This document shows positions 8,835 to 18,125 of a DNA stretch of 64,000 bases, in pieces. Below the pieces are notes generated by a model. It made no database searches, was not told where the DNA came from, and worked only from the letters and a program-made list of their open reading frames with translations. The stretch is from positions 1 through 64,000 of the forward strand of contig NZ_JAMTCD010000016.1 in NCBI RefSeq assembly GCF_025370255.1. Direction: 5' to 3'. Every line of letters begins with the position of its first letter. Position 1 is the stretch's first letter. The position numbers and the translations under genes are program-made. The DNA comes from Shewanella holmiensis. Its GTDB lineage: Bacteria > Pseudomonadota > Gammaproteobacteria > Enterobacterales > Shewanellaceae.

Positions 8835-10400
8835 TTAAGGTTTATTGGCATTTAAAAACAATTTATAAGCCGGACTTTGGGTTTCTTCTTGATAGACAAA
8901 GCCTAAATCCGTTAAAAAGCGCGCAAAAGGAATATCATCGCTTGCCGGCACTTCAAATCCTGCCAACACACGTCCAAATGCTGCACCATGATTACGATAA
9001 TGAAATAAGCTGATATTCCACTGGCTTTGTAATGTGGTTAAAAACTTCAACAATGCTCCTGGGTGCTCAGGAAACTCAAAGCTGAATAAACGCTCTTCTA
9101 ACGCTTCAAGTGGATGACCGCCAACCATGTAACGCACATGTAATTTTGCGGTTTCATCTTGAGATAAATCCTGCACTTCAAAGCCTTCAGACTCTAGCTT
9201 GGCAATAATGCCTTTAAGTTCAGTTTGGCCACCACTTAAGCGAATACCCGCAAACACCACCGCCATGTCTCGGCTGCTGAATCGGTAGTTAAACTCTGTC
9301 ATCACCCGTTTTTCAAGTAATTCACAAAAACGTAAAAAGCTACCAGGCTGCTCAGGTACCTTAACGGCCAATACCGCTTCTTTCTGCTCACCTAACTCGC
9401 AACGCTCGGACACATAACGCAAGCTATGAAAGTTGACATTGGCACCACTTAAAATGGCCGCCACTTTTAGGGGTTTGTCTGTATCAGATTCGTGCTGAAG
9501 CATGTACTTTTTTAGCCCGGCGATTGATAACGCCCCTGCAGGCTCAGCAATTGCTCGGGTATCTTCAAAAATATCTTTTACTGCAGCGCAAATTTCATCT
9601 GAGGTAACAGTAATGACATGGTCTACATATTCTCTGGCAAGGCGAAAGGGCTCATTACCAATACGCTTGACAGCCACGCCATCGGCAAATAGTCCAACCT
9701 GGCCTAATGTGACAGGTTCGTCTGCTTCTAATGCCGCCTTTAAACATGCTGCATCTTCAGGCTCAACACCAATGATTTTTACCTGCGGCATCACTGCTTT
9801 GTAATACGCCGCGATCCCCGCAATCAATCCGCCGCCGCCAACAGGTACAAACACCACTTCTAAGCCACGTTGTTGCTGGAGCATTTCTTGGGCAATCGTG
9901 CCTTGCCCAGCAATAACGGCTTCATCATCAAAGGGAGCGATATACACTCTACCTTCTTGTTCAGATAACGCTTTGGCATAATCATTGGCTTGATCAAACG
10001 CTTGCCCGTGCAGCACCACTGTGCCGCCAAGTCGTTTTACTGCATCGATCTTAATATCTGGGGTGGTGCTTGGCATGACGATCACAGCATTTATGCCGCG
10101 ACTTGCCGCCGACATAGCCACGCCTTGAGCATGATTTCCTGCCGAGGCACATACCACGCCAGCATCGCATTGCTTAGGCGTTAACTCAGCAATGCGATTA
10201 TAGGCGCCACGCAGTTTGAATGAGTGCACAGGCTGCATGTCTTCTCGTTTTAAAAAGACATCGCAACCTAAGCGTGCTGACAGTTTTTTCATGCCAGATA
10301 ATGGGGTGACCTTGGCAATGTCATAGACTGACGACAGCAAAATCTTCTGTAAATAATAATGGGCCAAATCTAACTGCGTTTGAGATGCCAAGGCTAACAT
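8835..10400 (-). CDS. ilvA: Biosynthetic threonine deaminase IlvA
   Basis: This 521-residue PLP enzyme converts threonine to 2-oxobutanoate, the first step towards isoleucine. The catalytic domain carries the PLP lysine in HSFKLRGAYNR and the glycine loop VPVGGGGLIAG. Two ACT-like regulatory domains (about 340-420 and 435-515) are present, as in isoleucine-inhibited IlvA (E. coli 514). The ATG at 10400 has a strong GGAGGGG Shine-Dalgarno inside the end of ilvD and starts one base after the ilvD stop, so the two are translationally linked. An in-frame upstream extension into ilvD lacks family similarity. It is the last gene of ilvGMDA. Confidence 0.96.
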   Translation of the reverse strand: MLALASQTQLDLAHYYLQKILLSSVYDIAKVTPLSGMKKLSARLGCDVFLKREDMQPVHSFKLRGAYNRIAELTPKQCDAGVVCASAGNHAQGVAMSAASRGINAVIVMPSTTPDIKIDAVKRLGGTVVLHGQAFDQANDYAKALSEQEGRVYIAPFDDEAVIAGQGTIAQEMLQQQRGLEVVFVPVGGGGLIAGIAAYYKAVMPQVKIIGVEPEDAACLKAALEADEPVTLGQVGLFADGVAVKRIGNEPFRLAREYVDHVITVTSDEICAAVKDIFEDTRAIAEPAGALSIAGLKKYMLQHESDTDKPLKVAAILSGANVNFHSLRYVSERCELGEQKEAVLAVKVPEQPGSFLRFCELLEKRVMTEFNYRFSSRDMAVVFAGIRLSGGQTELKGIIAKLESEGFEVQDLSQDETAKLHVRYMVGGHPLEALEERLFSFEFPEHPGALLKFLTTLQSQWNISLFHYRNHGAAFGRVLAGFEVPASDDIPFARFLTDLGFVYQEETQSPAYKLFLNANKP

Positions 10401-10401
10401 A

Positions 10402-12261
10402 TTACCCCTCCAACTTACTGCGATCGCGCACCGCGCCTTTATCAGCACTGGTGGCTAATAATGCATAGGCTTTCAATGCTAGCGACACATAACGTTCACG
10501 TGCAAGGGGTTTCCACGCGAGTACCCCTTTAGCTTCCATCGCCTGACGACGTGTTGCTAAGACGTCATCACTGACGTTCAATTTGATGCTGCGACGTGGA
10601 ATATCGATAGCAATTTGATCGCCGTTTTCAATTAAAGCGATAGTGCCACCTGATGCCGCCTCAGGCGATATATGGCCAATCGACAGGCCAGATGTGCCAC
10701 CAGAGAAACGTCCATCGGTGATTAACGCACACTGAGTGCCTAAACCACGAGATTTAAGGTAAGTGGTTGGATACAACATTTCTTGCATACCAGGGCCACC
10801 TTTAGGGCCTTCGTAGCGAATCACCACAACATCACCTGCAACCACTTCCCCACCTAAAATACCGCTTACGGCGTCATCTTGGCTTTCGTAAATACGCGCA
10901 CTACCCACAAACACTAAGTTTGACTCATCCACGCCTGCAGTTTTTACAATACAGCCATTCTCAGCAACATTGCCAGACAACACCGCTAGGCCACCTTCTT
11001 GGCTGAAGGCAAATTCACGGCTACGAATACAGCCGTTTTCACGATCGTCGTCAACCGAGTCCCAGCGGCAATCCTGGCTAAACGCTTTTTGGGTTGGAAT
11101 ACCAGCAGGGCCAGCACTAAAGAAGCGTCTGACCTGTGCATCGTCGGTCTGTTTGATGTCATATTTTGCCAATACTGACTTCAAGCCGCCACCATTATCA
11201 GCTGCCACATGTGGTACATCGTTGTGAAGTAAGCCGGCACGGTCTAACTCACCTAGAATCCCCATAACGCCACCCGCGCGATGCACATCTTCCATGTGAT
11301 ATTTAGGCGTAGATGGCGCCACCTTACAAAGATGAGGCACTAAGCGCGACATCCGATCAATGTCATCCATGGTGAAATCGATTTCAGCTTCTTGCGCTGC
11401 GGCCAATAAATGCAATACGGTGTTTGATGAGCCACCCATGGCGATATCTAATGCGGTGGCGTTTTCAAATGCTTTAAATGATGCAATGTTACGTGGTAGT
11501 GCATTTTCATCATCATGCTTGTAATAACGTTCTGCCAGTTTCATAACACGACGACCGGCTTCTAAAAACAGCTCACGGCGATCAGCATGGGTCGCCAACA
11601 TTGAGCCATTACCAGGTAAGGATAACCCCAAGGCTTCGGTTAGGCAGTTCATTGAGTTTGCGGTAAACATACCAGAGCAAGAGCCACACGTTGGACACGC
11701 GCTACGCTCAATTTGTTTGCTGTCTTCATCACTCACGTTGGTATCAGCGCCAGCCACCATTGCGTCAACTAAATCAAGCTTAATGATTTTATCTGACAAC
11801 TTAGTTTTACCCGCCTCCATTGGGCCCCCCGATACAAATACCACAGGGATATTTAAACGTAATGCCGCCATTAACATGCCGGGAGTAATTTTGTCGCAGT
11901 TGGAGATACACACTAATGCATCAGCACAATGGGCATTAACCATATACTCTACGCTGTCGGCGATTAGCTCACGCGATGGTAAGCTATAAAGCATACCGCC
12001 ATGGCCCATCGCAATACCGTCATCGACCGCAATAGTATTAAATTCTTTGGCGATACCGCCCACTTCTTCTATGGCACTGGCAACCAACGAGCCCATGTCT
12101 TTTAAGTGCACATGACCCGGTACAAATTGGGTAAATGAGTTAGCAATCGCGATAATCGGCTTACCAAAATCGGTTTCTTTCACGCCTGTTGCACGCCACA
12201 GAGCGCGTGCTCCCGCCATGTTACGGCCTTCGGTACTGGTTGCTGAACGTAATTTTGGCAT
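10402..12261 (-). CDS. ilvD: Dihydroxy-acid dehydratase IlvD
   Basis: This 619-residue iron-sulfur dehydratase converts 2,3-dihydroxy-isovalerate and -methylvalerate to the 2-keto acids. Visible family features are the N-terminal [26 protein letters not shown], cluster cysteines in [10 protein letters not shown] and [17 protein letters not shown], and the C-terminal [26 protein letters not shown]. The length matches E. coli IlvD (616). It follows ilvM after about 70 bases, where E. coli would have ilvE, and is tightly joined to ilvA. Confidence 0.97.
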   Translation of the reverse strand: MPKLRSATSTEGRNMAGARALWRATGVKETDFGKPIIAIANSFTQFVPGHVHLKDMGSLVASAIEEVGGIAKEFNTIAVDDGIAMGHGGMLYSLPSRELIADSVEYMVNAHCADALVCISNCDKITPGMLMAALRLNIPVVFVSGGPMEAGKTKLSDKIIKLDLVDAMVAGADTNVSDEDSKQIERSACPTCGSCSGMFTANSMNCLTEALGLSLPGNGSMLATHADRRELFLEAGRRVMKLAERYYKHDDENALPRNIASFKAFENATALDIAMGGSSNTVLHLLAAAQEAEIDFTMDDIDRMSRLVPHLCKVAPSTPKYHMEDVHRAGGVMGILGELDRAGLLHNDVPHVAADNGGGLKSVLAKYDIKQTDDAQVRRFFSAGPAGIPTQKAFSQDCRWDSVDDDRENGCIRSREFAFSQEGGLAVLSGNVAENGCIVKTAGVDESNLVFVGSARIYESQDDAVSGILGGEVVAGDVVVIRYEGPKGGPGMQEMLYPTTYLKSRGLGTQCALITDGRFSGGTSGLSIGHISPEAASGGTIALIENGDQIAIDIPRRSIKLNVSDDVLATRRQAMEAKGVLAWKPLARERYVSLALKAYALLATSADKGAVRDRSKLEG

Positions 12262-12332
12262 TGCATCATTCCTTGTTTAATTCATTGCGGCTTAGGATAT
12301 CTTCAAACTTGTTAACTGGCGCTAACAAAAAC

Positions 12333-12593
12333 CTAAGCGTTGACAGTTTTATCTAATTGCGCGGCAGGTAATACTTTACACTGAGTCACATCAATCAGCT
12401 TATCTAATTGGTTACTTAATAATTCGATAGCACGTTCGGCTTCAACCCACAAATTAATAGCCAAGCTACTATCATCTTGGGTATTCATGTGCATTTGCGT
12501 CACTTTAAAGCCGCGGTGACGGGTTACCCGTAATACACGCTCTAATACTTCAGGACATTGCTTAACGGTGATTTCAAGGTTATGCATCATCAT
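12333..12593 (-). CDS. ilvM: Acetolactate synthase II small subunit IlvM
   Basis: This 86-residue single ACT-domain protein ([26 protein letters not shown], then [18 protein letters not shown]) is the regulatory partner of IlvG. The length matches E. coli IlvM (87). Its start overlaps the ilvG stop (ATGA-type overlap at 12590-12593), the usual arrangement for the two acetolactate synthase subunits. Three ATG codons in a row make the exact start uncertain by up to two residues. Confidence 0.93.
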   Translation of the reverse strand: MMMHNLEITVKQCPEVLERVLRVTRHRGFKVTQMHMNTQDDSSLAINLWVEAERAIELLSNQLDKLIDVTQCKVLPAAQLDKTVNA

Positions 12594-14275
12594 GTTTGTT
12601 TCTCCATTTGGTCCATCATGTCACTGTTACTGGCCCCTGGTGGCACTAACGGCCAAACGTTAAAGGCATCATTAATGACCACATGTAACATAAATGGGCC
12701 TGGGGTATTGATCATTTCATCTAATGCTTGTTCCACTTCATCAGCACGCGTAATGGTGCGGCCAGGGATATCAAAAGCGGATGCCATTAACACAAAGTTA
12801 GGGTTGTCTGATAAATCGGTTTCACTATAGCGCTCTTCAAAAAACAATTGTTGCCACTGCTTCACCATGCCTAACTTTTGATTATCAACCAGCAAAATTT
12901 TAATCGGTAACTTACGGCGCTTAATGGTGGTGAGCTCTTGCACATTCATCATAAAGGATCCATCACCAGAAACGGTGACTACTGTCGCATTGGGTCTGGC
13001 GACTTGTGCACCAATTGCCGCAGGAAGACCAAACCCCATAGTACCTAAACCCGCGCTAGACAAATGATCTTCTGGTCGTCTAAACCACATATGTTGTGCA
13101 ACCCACATTTGATGCTGACCCACATCACAACTGACCACACTGTCTTCTGGTAACTTATTGGCTAAGCGGCGTAACATTGAAGGGGCAAAAATCAATTCAC
13201 CTGGGTGGTTATAATCCCATTGATATTGACGTGCCATATCTGTGATGTCTTGCAACCAGGGCTGAATATGTACGGCATCGACAACGGCTTCAGCTAACGC
13301 AGGTAGTACATAGCGCAGCTCAGCTGCGATGGCAACATCAGGTTGACGCAACTTGCCAAGCTCGGCGGCATCAATATCAAGATGCAACACCTTTGCGTTA
13401 CTGGCAAAACTGGCTAACCGTCCGGTGACTCGGTCATCAAACCTTGCGCCCACCACCATTAATAAATCACATTCCTGTACCGCTAAGTTAGCCGCCTTAC
13501 CACCATGCATACCTAACATACCAAGGTAACCCGGTGTGTCATGGGCGATGCTGCCAAGGCCTTTTAACGTCGCGACCGAAGGGATGTTTGTTTGGTTAAT
13601 AAACTGGCGTAAATGCGCAACAGCACCTGCCATTCCAACACCGCCACCGACATAAAGCATAGGTTTTTTGGCCGCTTTGATAAGCTCCGCTGCGGCAGCA
13701 AGATCGCAAGACTGCGCTTGTAGTTCAGCTTCAACCGATTGCAACGGGGTTTTGTATTCAAGCTCCGCAATTTGAATATCTTTTGGAATATCAACCAACA
13801 CAGGACCCGGTCTGCCAGATGCGGCAATTTCAAAGGCGCGATATAACGTGGGAATAAGCTCATTGATATCGGTAACCATAAAGCTGTGTTTAGTACAGGA
13901 CAGAGACATCCCAAGCACATCAATTTCCTGAAAAGCATCTGTACCAATCACACTGGTTGAAACCTGGCCGGTGATCGCCACTAAAGGCACAGAGTCGAGC
14001 AGCGCATCGGCAAGCGAAGTGATCAAATTCGTCGCGCCAGGCCCTGATGTTGCAAAACAAACGCCGGTTTTACCACTTGCTCTTGCATAGCCTACCGCAG
14101 CAAAAGCTGCACCTTGTTCATGGCGACTTAACAGATGCTCAACAGGGCTACCATAAAGGGCATCATAAATCGGCATAATAGCCCCACCTGGGTAACCAAA
14201 CACTGTGGTTACACCATGTGCGGCTAGTACTTTGATTACGGCGTCTGCGCCTCTCATTTTTTGCCCTACTTCCAT
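12590..14275 (-). CDS. ilvG: Acetolactate synthase II large subunit IlvG
   Basis: This 561-residue TPP- and FAD-dependent enzyme condenses pyruvate with pyruvate or 2-oxobutanoate. The N-terminal domain has [16 protein letters not shown] and the cofactor-activating glutamate in [11 protein letters not shown]. The central domain has the FAD region, and the C-terminal TPP/Mg motif is GDGSFMMN...NQKLGM. The length is close to E. coli IlvG (548). It is intact, with no frameshift of the kind known from E. coli K-12. It is the first structural gene after the ilvL attenuator. Confidence 0.96.
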   Translation of the reverse strand: MEVGQKMRGADAVIKVLAAHGVTTVFGYPGGAIMPIYDALYGSPVEHLLSRHEQGAAFAAVGYARASGKTGVCFATSGPGATNLITSLADALLDSVPLVAITGQVSTSVIGTDAFQEIDVLGMSLSCTKHSFMVTDINELIPTLYRAFEIAASGRPGPVLVDIPKDIQIAELEYKTPLQSVEAELQAQSCDLAAAAELIKAAKKPMLYVGGGVGMAGAVAHLRQFINQTNIPSVATLKGLGSIAHDTPGYLGMLGMHGGKAANLAVQECDLLMVVGARFDDRVTGRLASFASNAKVLHLDIDAAELGKLRQPDVAIAAELRYVLPALAEAVVDAVHIQPWLQDITDMARQYQWDYNHPGELIFAPSMLRRLANKLPEDSVVSCDVGQHQMWVAQHMWFRRPEDHLSSAGLGTMGFGLPAAIGAQVARPNATVVTVSGDGSFMMNVQELTTIKRRKLPIKILLVDNQKLGMVKQWQQLFFEERYSETDLSDNPNFVLMASAFDIPGRTITRADEVEQALDEMINTPGPFMLHVVINDAFNVWPLVPPGASNSDMMDQMEKQT

Positions 14276-14343
14276 AATGTACTCTCTACTTATTAACGCT
14301 ACTTGATGACAATGTGTATGTTCAGTGAATGTTCAAACGCCTT

Positions 14344-14385
14344 AAAACAAAAAACCCCCGGTCCTTTCGGAGCGGGGGTTTTTGG
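14344..14385 (-). terminator. ilv attenuator terminator
   Basis: On the minus strand AAAAACCCCCG pairs with CGGGGGTTTTTT. The loop can extend as TCC-GAAA-GGA with a GNRA tetraloop, followed by a T run. It lies between ilvL and ilvG, and no promoter or other gene separates them. Its 5' arm (CCCCCGCT, 14371-14378) is perfectly complementary to an 8-base segment inside ilvL (14426-14433), giving a mutually exclusive antiterminator. Confidence 0.9.
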
Positions 14386-14398
14386 AATTTTGTGACCT

Positions 14399-14494
14399 CT
14401 AGGTCAGTCTTTTTGCCAAATGCAGCCCCCGCTGTGATTTAATAATCACTACGGTAATAATCGAAATAATGAGTAGGGCTACTTGGTTAAACAT
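14399..14494 (-). CDS. ilvL: ilv operon leader peptide IlvL
   Basis: This 31-codon minus-strand frame starts MFNQVALLIISIITVVIIK and ends at TAG just before the attenuator hairpin. Of its residues 3-18, eleven are Ile, Val or Leu, including IISII and VVII runs, as expected for a leader whose translation senses charged branched-chain tRNAs. Its 3' part encodes the antiterminator segment (AGCGGGGG). The Shine-Dalgarno is poor (AGGA about 13 bases upstream). E. coli ilvL encodes a 32-residue leader of similar design. The frame has not been reported to me by any tool; it was read directly from the sequence. Confidence 0.85.
   Translation of the reverse strand: MFNQVALLIISIITVVIIKSQRGLHLAKRLT
14426..14433 (-). 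promoter_or_regulatory. Antiterminator arm inside ilvL
   Basis: The octamer AGCGGGGG in the 3' part of ilvL is the exact reverse complement of CCCCCGCT (14371-14378) in the terminator 5' arm. A ribosome stalled at the Ile/Val codons upstream would leave this octamer free to sequester the terminator arm, allowing read-through into ilvG. A ribosome reaching the leader stop would cover it. Confidence 0.65.
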
Positions 14495-14789
14495 ATAAAG
14501 ACTGAATTCCTAATTTGAGTGTTGAATATCAACTGAGTGATAAGTGATACCATACAAACTTCATCCAACACAAGTAAAAATCGACTTTGTAAAAAAAATT
14601 CAGCTTCCCTGCCGAGACAATGCAAACAACAAACTAAAAACTTAGTCCGGAAGATTCCTCTTCCCTTGATGCCTGTCCGACAACTCATTGTTAACTTAAC
14701 AACCTAAACTGAACAGGTACTCAATCAGTACATATTTACAAAACAAGCCCAACAATTGAAGTGACTACCCTTGTAGCCACTTCAAGGCA
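14495..14789. other. ilv leader upstream region
   Basis: This stretch between ilvC's stop and ilvL must hold the ilvLGMDA promoter on the minus strand. A weak candidate is TTTACT, 18 bases, then TATGGT, roughly 14547-14576. An AT-rich run (about 14585-14600) lies upstream of it. A 69-codon open frame here has no family features and is not called. A short inverted repeat at 14759-14787 just below the ilvC stop (GAAGTG...CACTTC) is the likely ilvC terminator. Confidence 0.4.
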
Positions 14790-16271
14790 TTAACTGGCTT
14801 CAACAATACTTTTCATATCGGTCATGTAGCCACGCAATTCGGCACCAATATATTCAACATCGGTATTACGGATCGCGTCATTCACTTCAATTAAACGTAA
14901 GTTATCAACGCCTGTTGATGCTGATTTTAAACCACCACCTAAAAACTCTGGTGACATGGCATTAACGTAATCACGTAATAATGGTACTGCTGCATGGTTA
15001 AATAAGTAACAACCATATTCAGCGGTATCTGAAATTACAATATTCATTTCATACAGACGCTTACGAGCAATTGTATTGGCAATTAACGGCGTTTCATGCA
15101 ATGACTCATAATAGGCTGATTCTTCAACGATGCCTGAGGCAACCATGGTATCAAAGGCCAGTTCGACGCCCGCCTTGATCATCGCAACTAAGAAGATGCC
15201 TTTATCAAAGTAGGTTTGCTCATCGATGTGTTCACCAGAAACGGGTGCATTTTCAAATGCGGTTTCATTAGTTTCAGCACGCCAGCGAAGTAAATTCGCA
15301 TCATCATTTGCCCAGTCAGCCATCATAGTGCGAGAAAACTCACCACTAATAATGTCGTCCATATGTTTGGCAAATAAAGGCGCTAAAATTTCTTTTAACT
15401 CTTCAGCCATATCAAAGGCTTTAATTTTAGCTGGGTTTGATAAACGGTCCATCATGTTGGTGATACCGCCGTGCTTCAGCGCTTCGGTAACGGTTTCCCA
15501 ACCTTGTTGAATTAATTTAGCTGCGTATCCTGGTTCAACACCATCAGCCACCATTTTCTCGTAACCTAAAATGGCACCTGTTTGCAACATGCCGCATAAA
15601 ATCGTTTGCTCGCCCATTAAGTCAGACTTAACTTCAGCAATAAACGATGACAACAATACGCCAGCTCTGTCACCACCAGTGGCACTAGCATAGGCTTTAG
15701 CGATATCTAAACCATCACCATTTGGATCATTTTCTGGGTGGACCGCAATCAAGGTTGGTACACCAAAACCACGTTTGTATTCTTCACGTACCTCAGTACC
15801 CGGACACTTAGGTGCCACCATAACTACCGTAATGTCTGAACGCACTTGCATGCCTTCTTCAACGATATTAAAGCCATGTGAATATGAAAGCGTTGAACCT
15901 TGCTTCATTAATGGCATAACCGTATTAACAACGTTAGTGTGTTGCTTATCTGGCGTTAGGTTTAATACCAAATCGGCTGCAGGAATAAGCTCTTCAAAGG
16001 TACCAACGGTGAAACCATTATCAGTCGCTTTTTTCCAAGAGGCACGTTTTTCAGCAATGGCTTCAGGGCGTAAAGCAAAAGAAATATTTAGACCCGAATC
16101 GCGCATGTTTAAGCCTTGGTTCAGACCTTGTGCACCACAGCCTAAAATAACAATGTTCCAATCTTTAATATAATTGCAGCCGTCTAAGAATTCGCTGCGG
16201 TCCATAAAGCGACACTGTGCTAATTGAGATAATTGCTGACGTAAATTCAGAGAGTTAAAATAGTTAGCCAT
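14790..16271 (-). CDS. ilvC: Ketol-acid reductoisomerase IlvC (long, class II)
   Basis: This 493-residue NADPH-dependent enzyme isomerises and reduces acetolactate and acetohydroxybutyrate. It starts [22 protein letters not shown], matching the E. coli enzyme (491). The Rossmann motif [17 protein letters not shown] is followed by two knotted C-terminal KARI domains, which marks the long enterobacterial class. The frame is open for 27 codons further upstream, but the family start and promoter position favour 16271. It is transcribed separately from ilvGMDA and divergently from ilvY. Confidence 0.97.
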   Translation of the reverse strand: MANYFNSLNLRQQLSQLAQCRFMDRSEFLDGCNYIKDWNIVILGCGAQGLNQGLNMRDSGLNISFALRPEAIAEKRASWKKATDNGFTVGTFEELIPAADLVLNLTPDKQHTNVVNTVMPLMKQGSTLSYSHGFNIVEEGMQVRSDITVVMVAPKCPGTEVREEYKRGFGVPTLIAVHPENDPNGDGLDIAKAYASATGGDRAGVLLSSFIAEVKSDLMGEQTILCGMLQTGAILGYEKMVADGVEPGYAAKLIQQGWETVTEALKHGGITNMMDRLSNPAKIKAFDMAEELKEILAPLFAKHMDDIISGEFSRTMMADWANDDANLLRWRAETNETAFENAPVSGEHIDEQTYFDKGIFLVAMIKAGVELAFDTMVASGIVEESAYYESLHETPLIANTIARKRLYEMNIVISDTAEYGCYLFNHAAVPLLRDYVNAMSPEFLGGGLKSASTGVDNLRLIEVNDAIRNTDVEYIGAELRGYMTDMKSIVEAS

Positions 16272-16358
16272 CTGATACCACCTATAAAATTCATTAATTT
16301 GAGACGCAACATTCTGGCAAGTAAACTTATCGGAAGTTGTGATTGAGTTCACTATAGC

Positions 16359-16413
16359 GCAAGCATATGATTGCTTAAAATGATATATTTAGCATTTGTA
16401 ATTGCAATAAATG
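16359..16413. promoter_or_regulatory. Probable IlvY operator region between ilvC and ilvY
   Basis: Two palindromic elements lie in the 195-base divergent spacer: GCAAGCATATGATTGC (16359-16374) and CATTTGTAATTGCAATAAATG (16393-16413), whose core is TTGTAATTGCAA. Both have the TTGC/GCAA dyad form seen in IlvY and other LysR-type sites. The pair spacing (about 34 bases centre to centre) fits two operators flanking the divergent promoters. Confidence 0.5.
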
Positions 16414-16466
16414 AAATGATATAGTTTGCGATATAAAACATCAGCAACAGTGTGTCATGGGGCATT

Positions 16467-17339
16467 ATGGATATTCGATCACTTAAGCTTTACTTGCATT
16501 TATGCGACAGTTTGCACTTTGCCAAAACGGCCGAGCAAACCCACGTCAGCCCATCAACACTTAGCCGAGCCATGCAAAGATTAGAAGAGGAAGTGGGCTG
16601 TAAATTGCTTGAGCGAGACAATCGCAGCGTCAGCTTAACCCATGCCGGTATTGAGTTTAAACGTTTTGCCGAACAAACCTTATCTGAGTGGGCACAGCTG
16701 AAACAACGCATCGACCCACAACAAAATGTCTTACGCGGTCGATTGAATATTTTCTGTTCTGTTACCGCTGCCTATAGCCATTTACCTCCATTACTAGAAC
16801 GCTTTAGGCGTGAGCATCCCCATGTAGAAATCAATTTAACCACAGGTGATCCTGCCAATGCGATTAATGAAATTCAGCAAAATAAAGCTGACGTTGCCAT
16901 TTTAGCTATGCCCGAAAGTTTAGCGCCAAGTATTCATTTCAGTAAAATTGACTCAGTGCCGCTATCTATCATCGCGCCAACCATGCCATGCCAAGTCCAG
17001 CAGATGGTGTCGCAAGCTGAAATAGAATGGGATAAATTGCCGTTTATTGTACCTGATCATGGTCCTGGGCGACGTCGTATTGATAATTGGTTTAAGCAGA
17101 TGGGTTTAAAACCTAATATTTATGCGCAAGTCGCAGGACAGGAGGCTATCGCCTCCATGGTAGCCTTAGGTTGCGGGGTAGGTATTAGCCCTGATGTTGT
17201 GATTCAAAATAGTCCCGTGCGAGGACGCATTCAAATGGTCGCTTCACCGGTAGAGATACCTGGATTTGAACTAGGCTGTTGTTGCAAAGATAAACGCACT
17301 GACGATCCCATCATCAATGCGTTTTTACAGGTCATTTAA
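16467..17339 (+). CDS. ilvY: LysR-type activator IlvY
   Basis: This 290-residue LysR regulator has an N-terminal winged helix (MDIRSLKLYLHLCDSLHFAKTAE, then SPSTLSRAMQRLEEEVG) and a substrate-binding domain from about 90. IlvY activates ilvC in response to its substrates acetolactate or acetohydroxybutyrate. The divergent placement next to ilvC and the HFAKTAEQTHVSPSTLSR helix are typical. ATG 16467 is preferred over the in-frame GTG at 16452 because the LysR family begins MDIR. Its stop overlaps the stop of a convergent gene relic. Confidence 0.93.
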   Translation: MDIRSLKLYLHLCDSLHFAKTAEQTHVSPSTLSRAMQRLEEEVGCKLLERDNRSVSLTHAGIEFKRFAEQTLSEWAQLKQRIDPQQNVLRGRLNIFCSVTAAYSHLPPLLERFRREHPHVEINLTTGDPANAINEIQQNKADVAILAMPESLAPSIHFSKIDSVPLSIIAPTMPCQVQQMVSQAEIEWDKLPFIVPDHGPGRRRIDNWFKQMGLKPNIYAQVAGQEAIASMVALGCGVGISPDVVIQNSPVRGRIQMVASPVEIPGFELGCCCKDKRTDDPIINAFLQVI

Positions 17340-17620
17340 AGCGAATCTATTTTAGTAACCAATAATTGGTCGACTTTGTACGAATCAATGTCGACCACTT
17401 CAAACTTATATCCCGCAAAATTAACGAAGTCGGTACGCTTAGGGATCTTCCTTAGCATATACATCATAAAACCCGCGATGGTTTCATAATTCTGGCTTTG
17501 GGGAAACGCCTCAATATTAAACGCTCGCATCACATCAGTGATCGGTGTAACACCGTCGACTAACCACGAGCTATCATTATCAAAAAATTGTCTACAAAAC
17601 CCATTGCTACCTCTGCCTAC
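17336..17620 (-). pseudogene. C-terminal relic of a HlyC/CorC-family (UPF0053) protein
   Basis: Up to about 94 codons are open on the minus strand. From around 17580 downward it reads DSSWLVDGVTPITDVMRAF, then a segment with PQSQNYETIAGFMMYMLRKIP, FVNFAGYKFEVVDID and KVDQLLVTKI. That is the transporter-associated (CorC_HlyC) C-terminal domain of hemolysin/CorC membrane proteins. The CBS pair and the membrane DUF21 domain that should precede it are absent, and a TAG closes the frame at 17621. It is therefore a 3' remnant of a deleted gene. Its TAA overlaps the ilvY TAA on the other strand. Confidence 0.7.
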
Positions 17621-18125
17621 CTAGTTACAGGCGGTGTTATACCCATTCAAATCATTCACTGAGTCATTTAGCCGTTTCTGCACTGTTGACTCCACTGAAA
17701 ATATTGCCAACAAAGTCGTTAGGTTGTCTTTGCGGGCTTAGGCTTGTTATGCACCATTTATTCAGTTACTTAGCCTACCAACGAACTGAATCTATCATTA
17801 CTCTACTGATGTTTCTTAAACCGGACACAGAAAGGCACTTATTTGGCTAAACTGCCAATACATTAGATCGAATGCATGACATGACTTTCAATGTTATTCC
17901 ATGGCAGCCAACAGAAAATAGCGCTAACCGAAAAAATGAATAACTCGTATCACTTAATTCATAAACTCAGTGCATTTAAATCCAAATAAAGGGGCTGCCA
18001 AGATCGGCGTATGTTACTAAAAGAATTATCAACAAAATAGTCTACACTTAATGAATATTGATGTTCTGTTGAGTTATCACAATTAATCCATGGAAGTAGG
18101 ATTAATCACCGCAAAGGATTTGTTT
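17621..18125. other. Gene-free stretch before yifB
   Basis: No supported gene is seen. The left half is probably decayed sequence left by loss of the HlyC/CorC gene, and the right end must hold the yifB promoter. Short open frames here (for example a 30-codon one ending near 17943) show no family features. Confidence 0.4.

Noticed and set aside
8835..8860. Strong terminator right after ilvA
   Set aside because: The hairpin just below the stop (about 8801-8828) has a short stem and no good T run; only listed as weak.
14479..14688. 69-codon minus-strand open frame upstream of ilvL
   Set aside because: It covers the region where the ilv promoter must be and has no recognisable family; the ilvL frame fits the biology.
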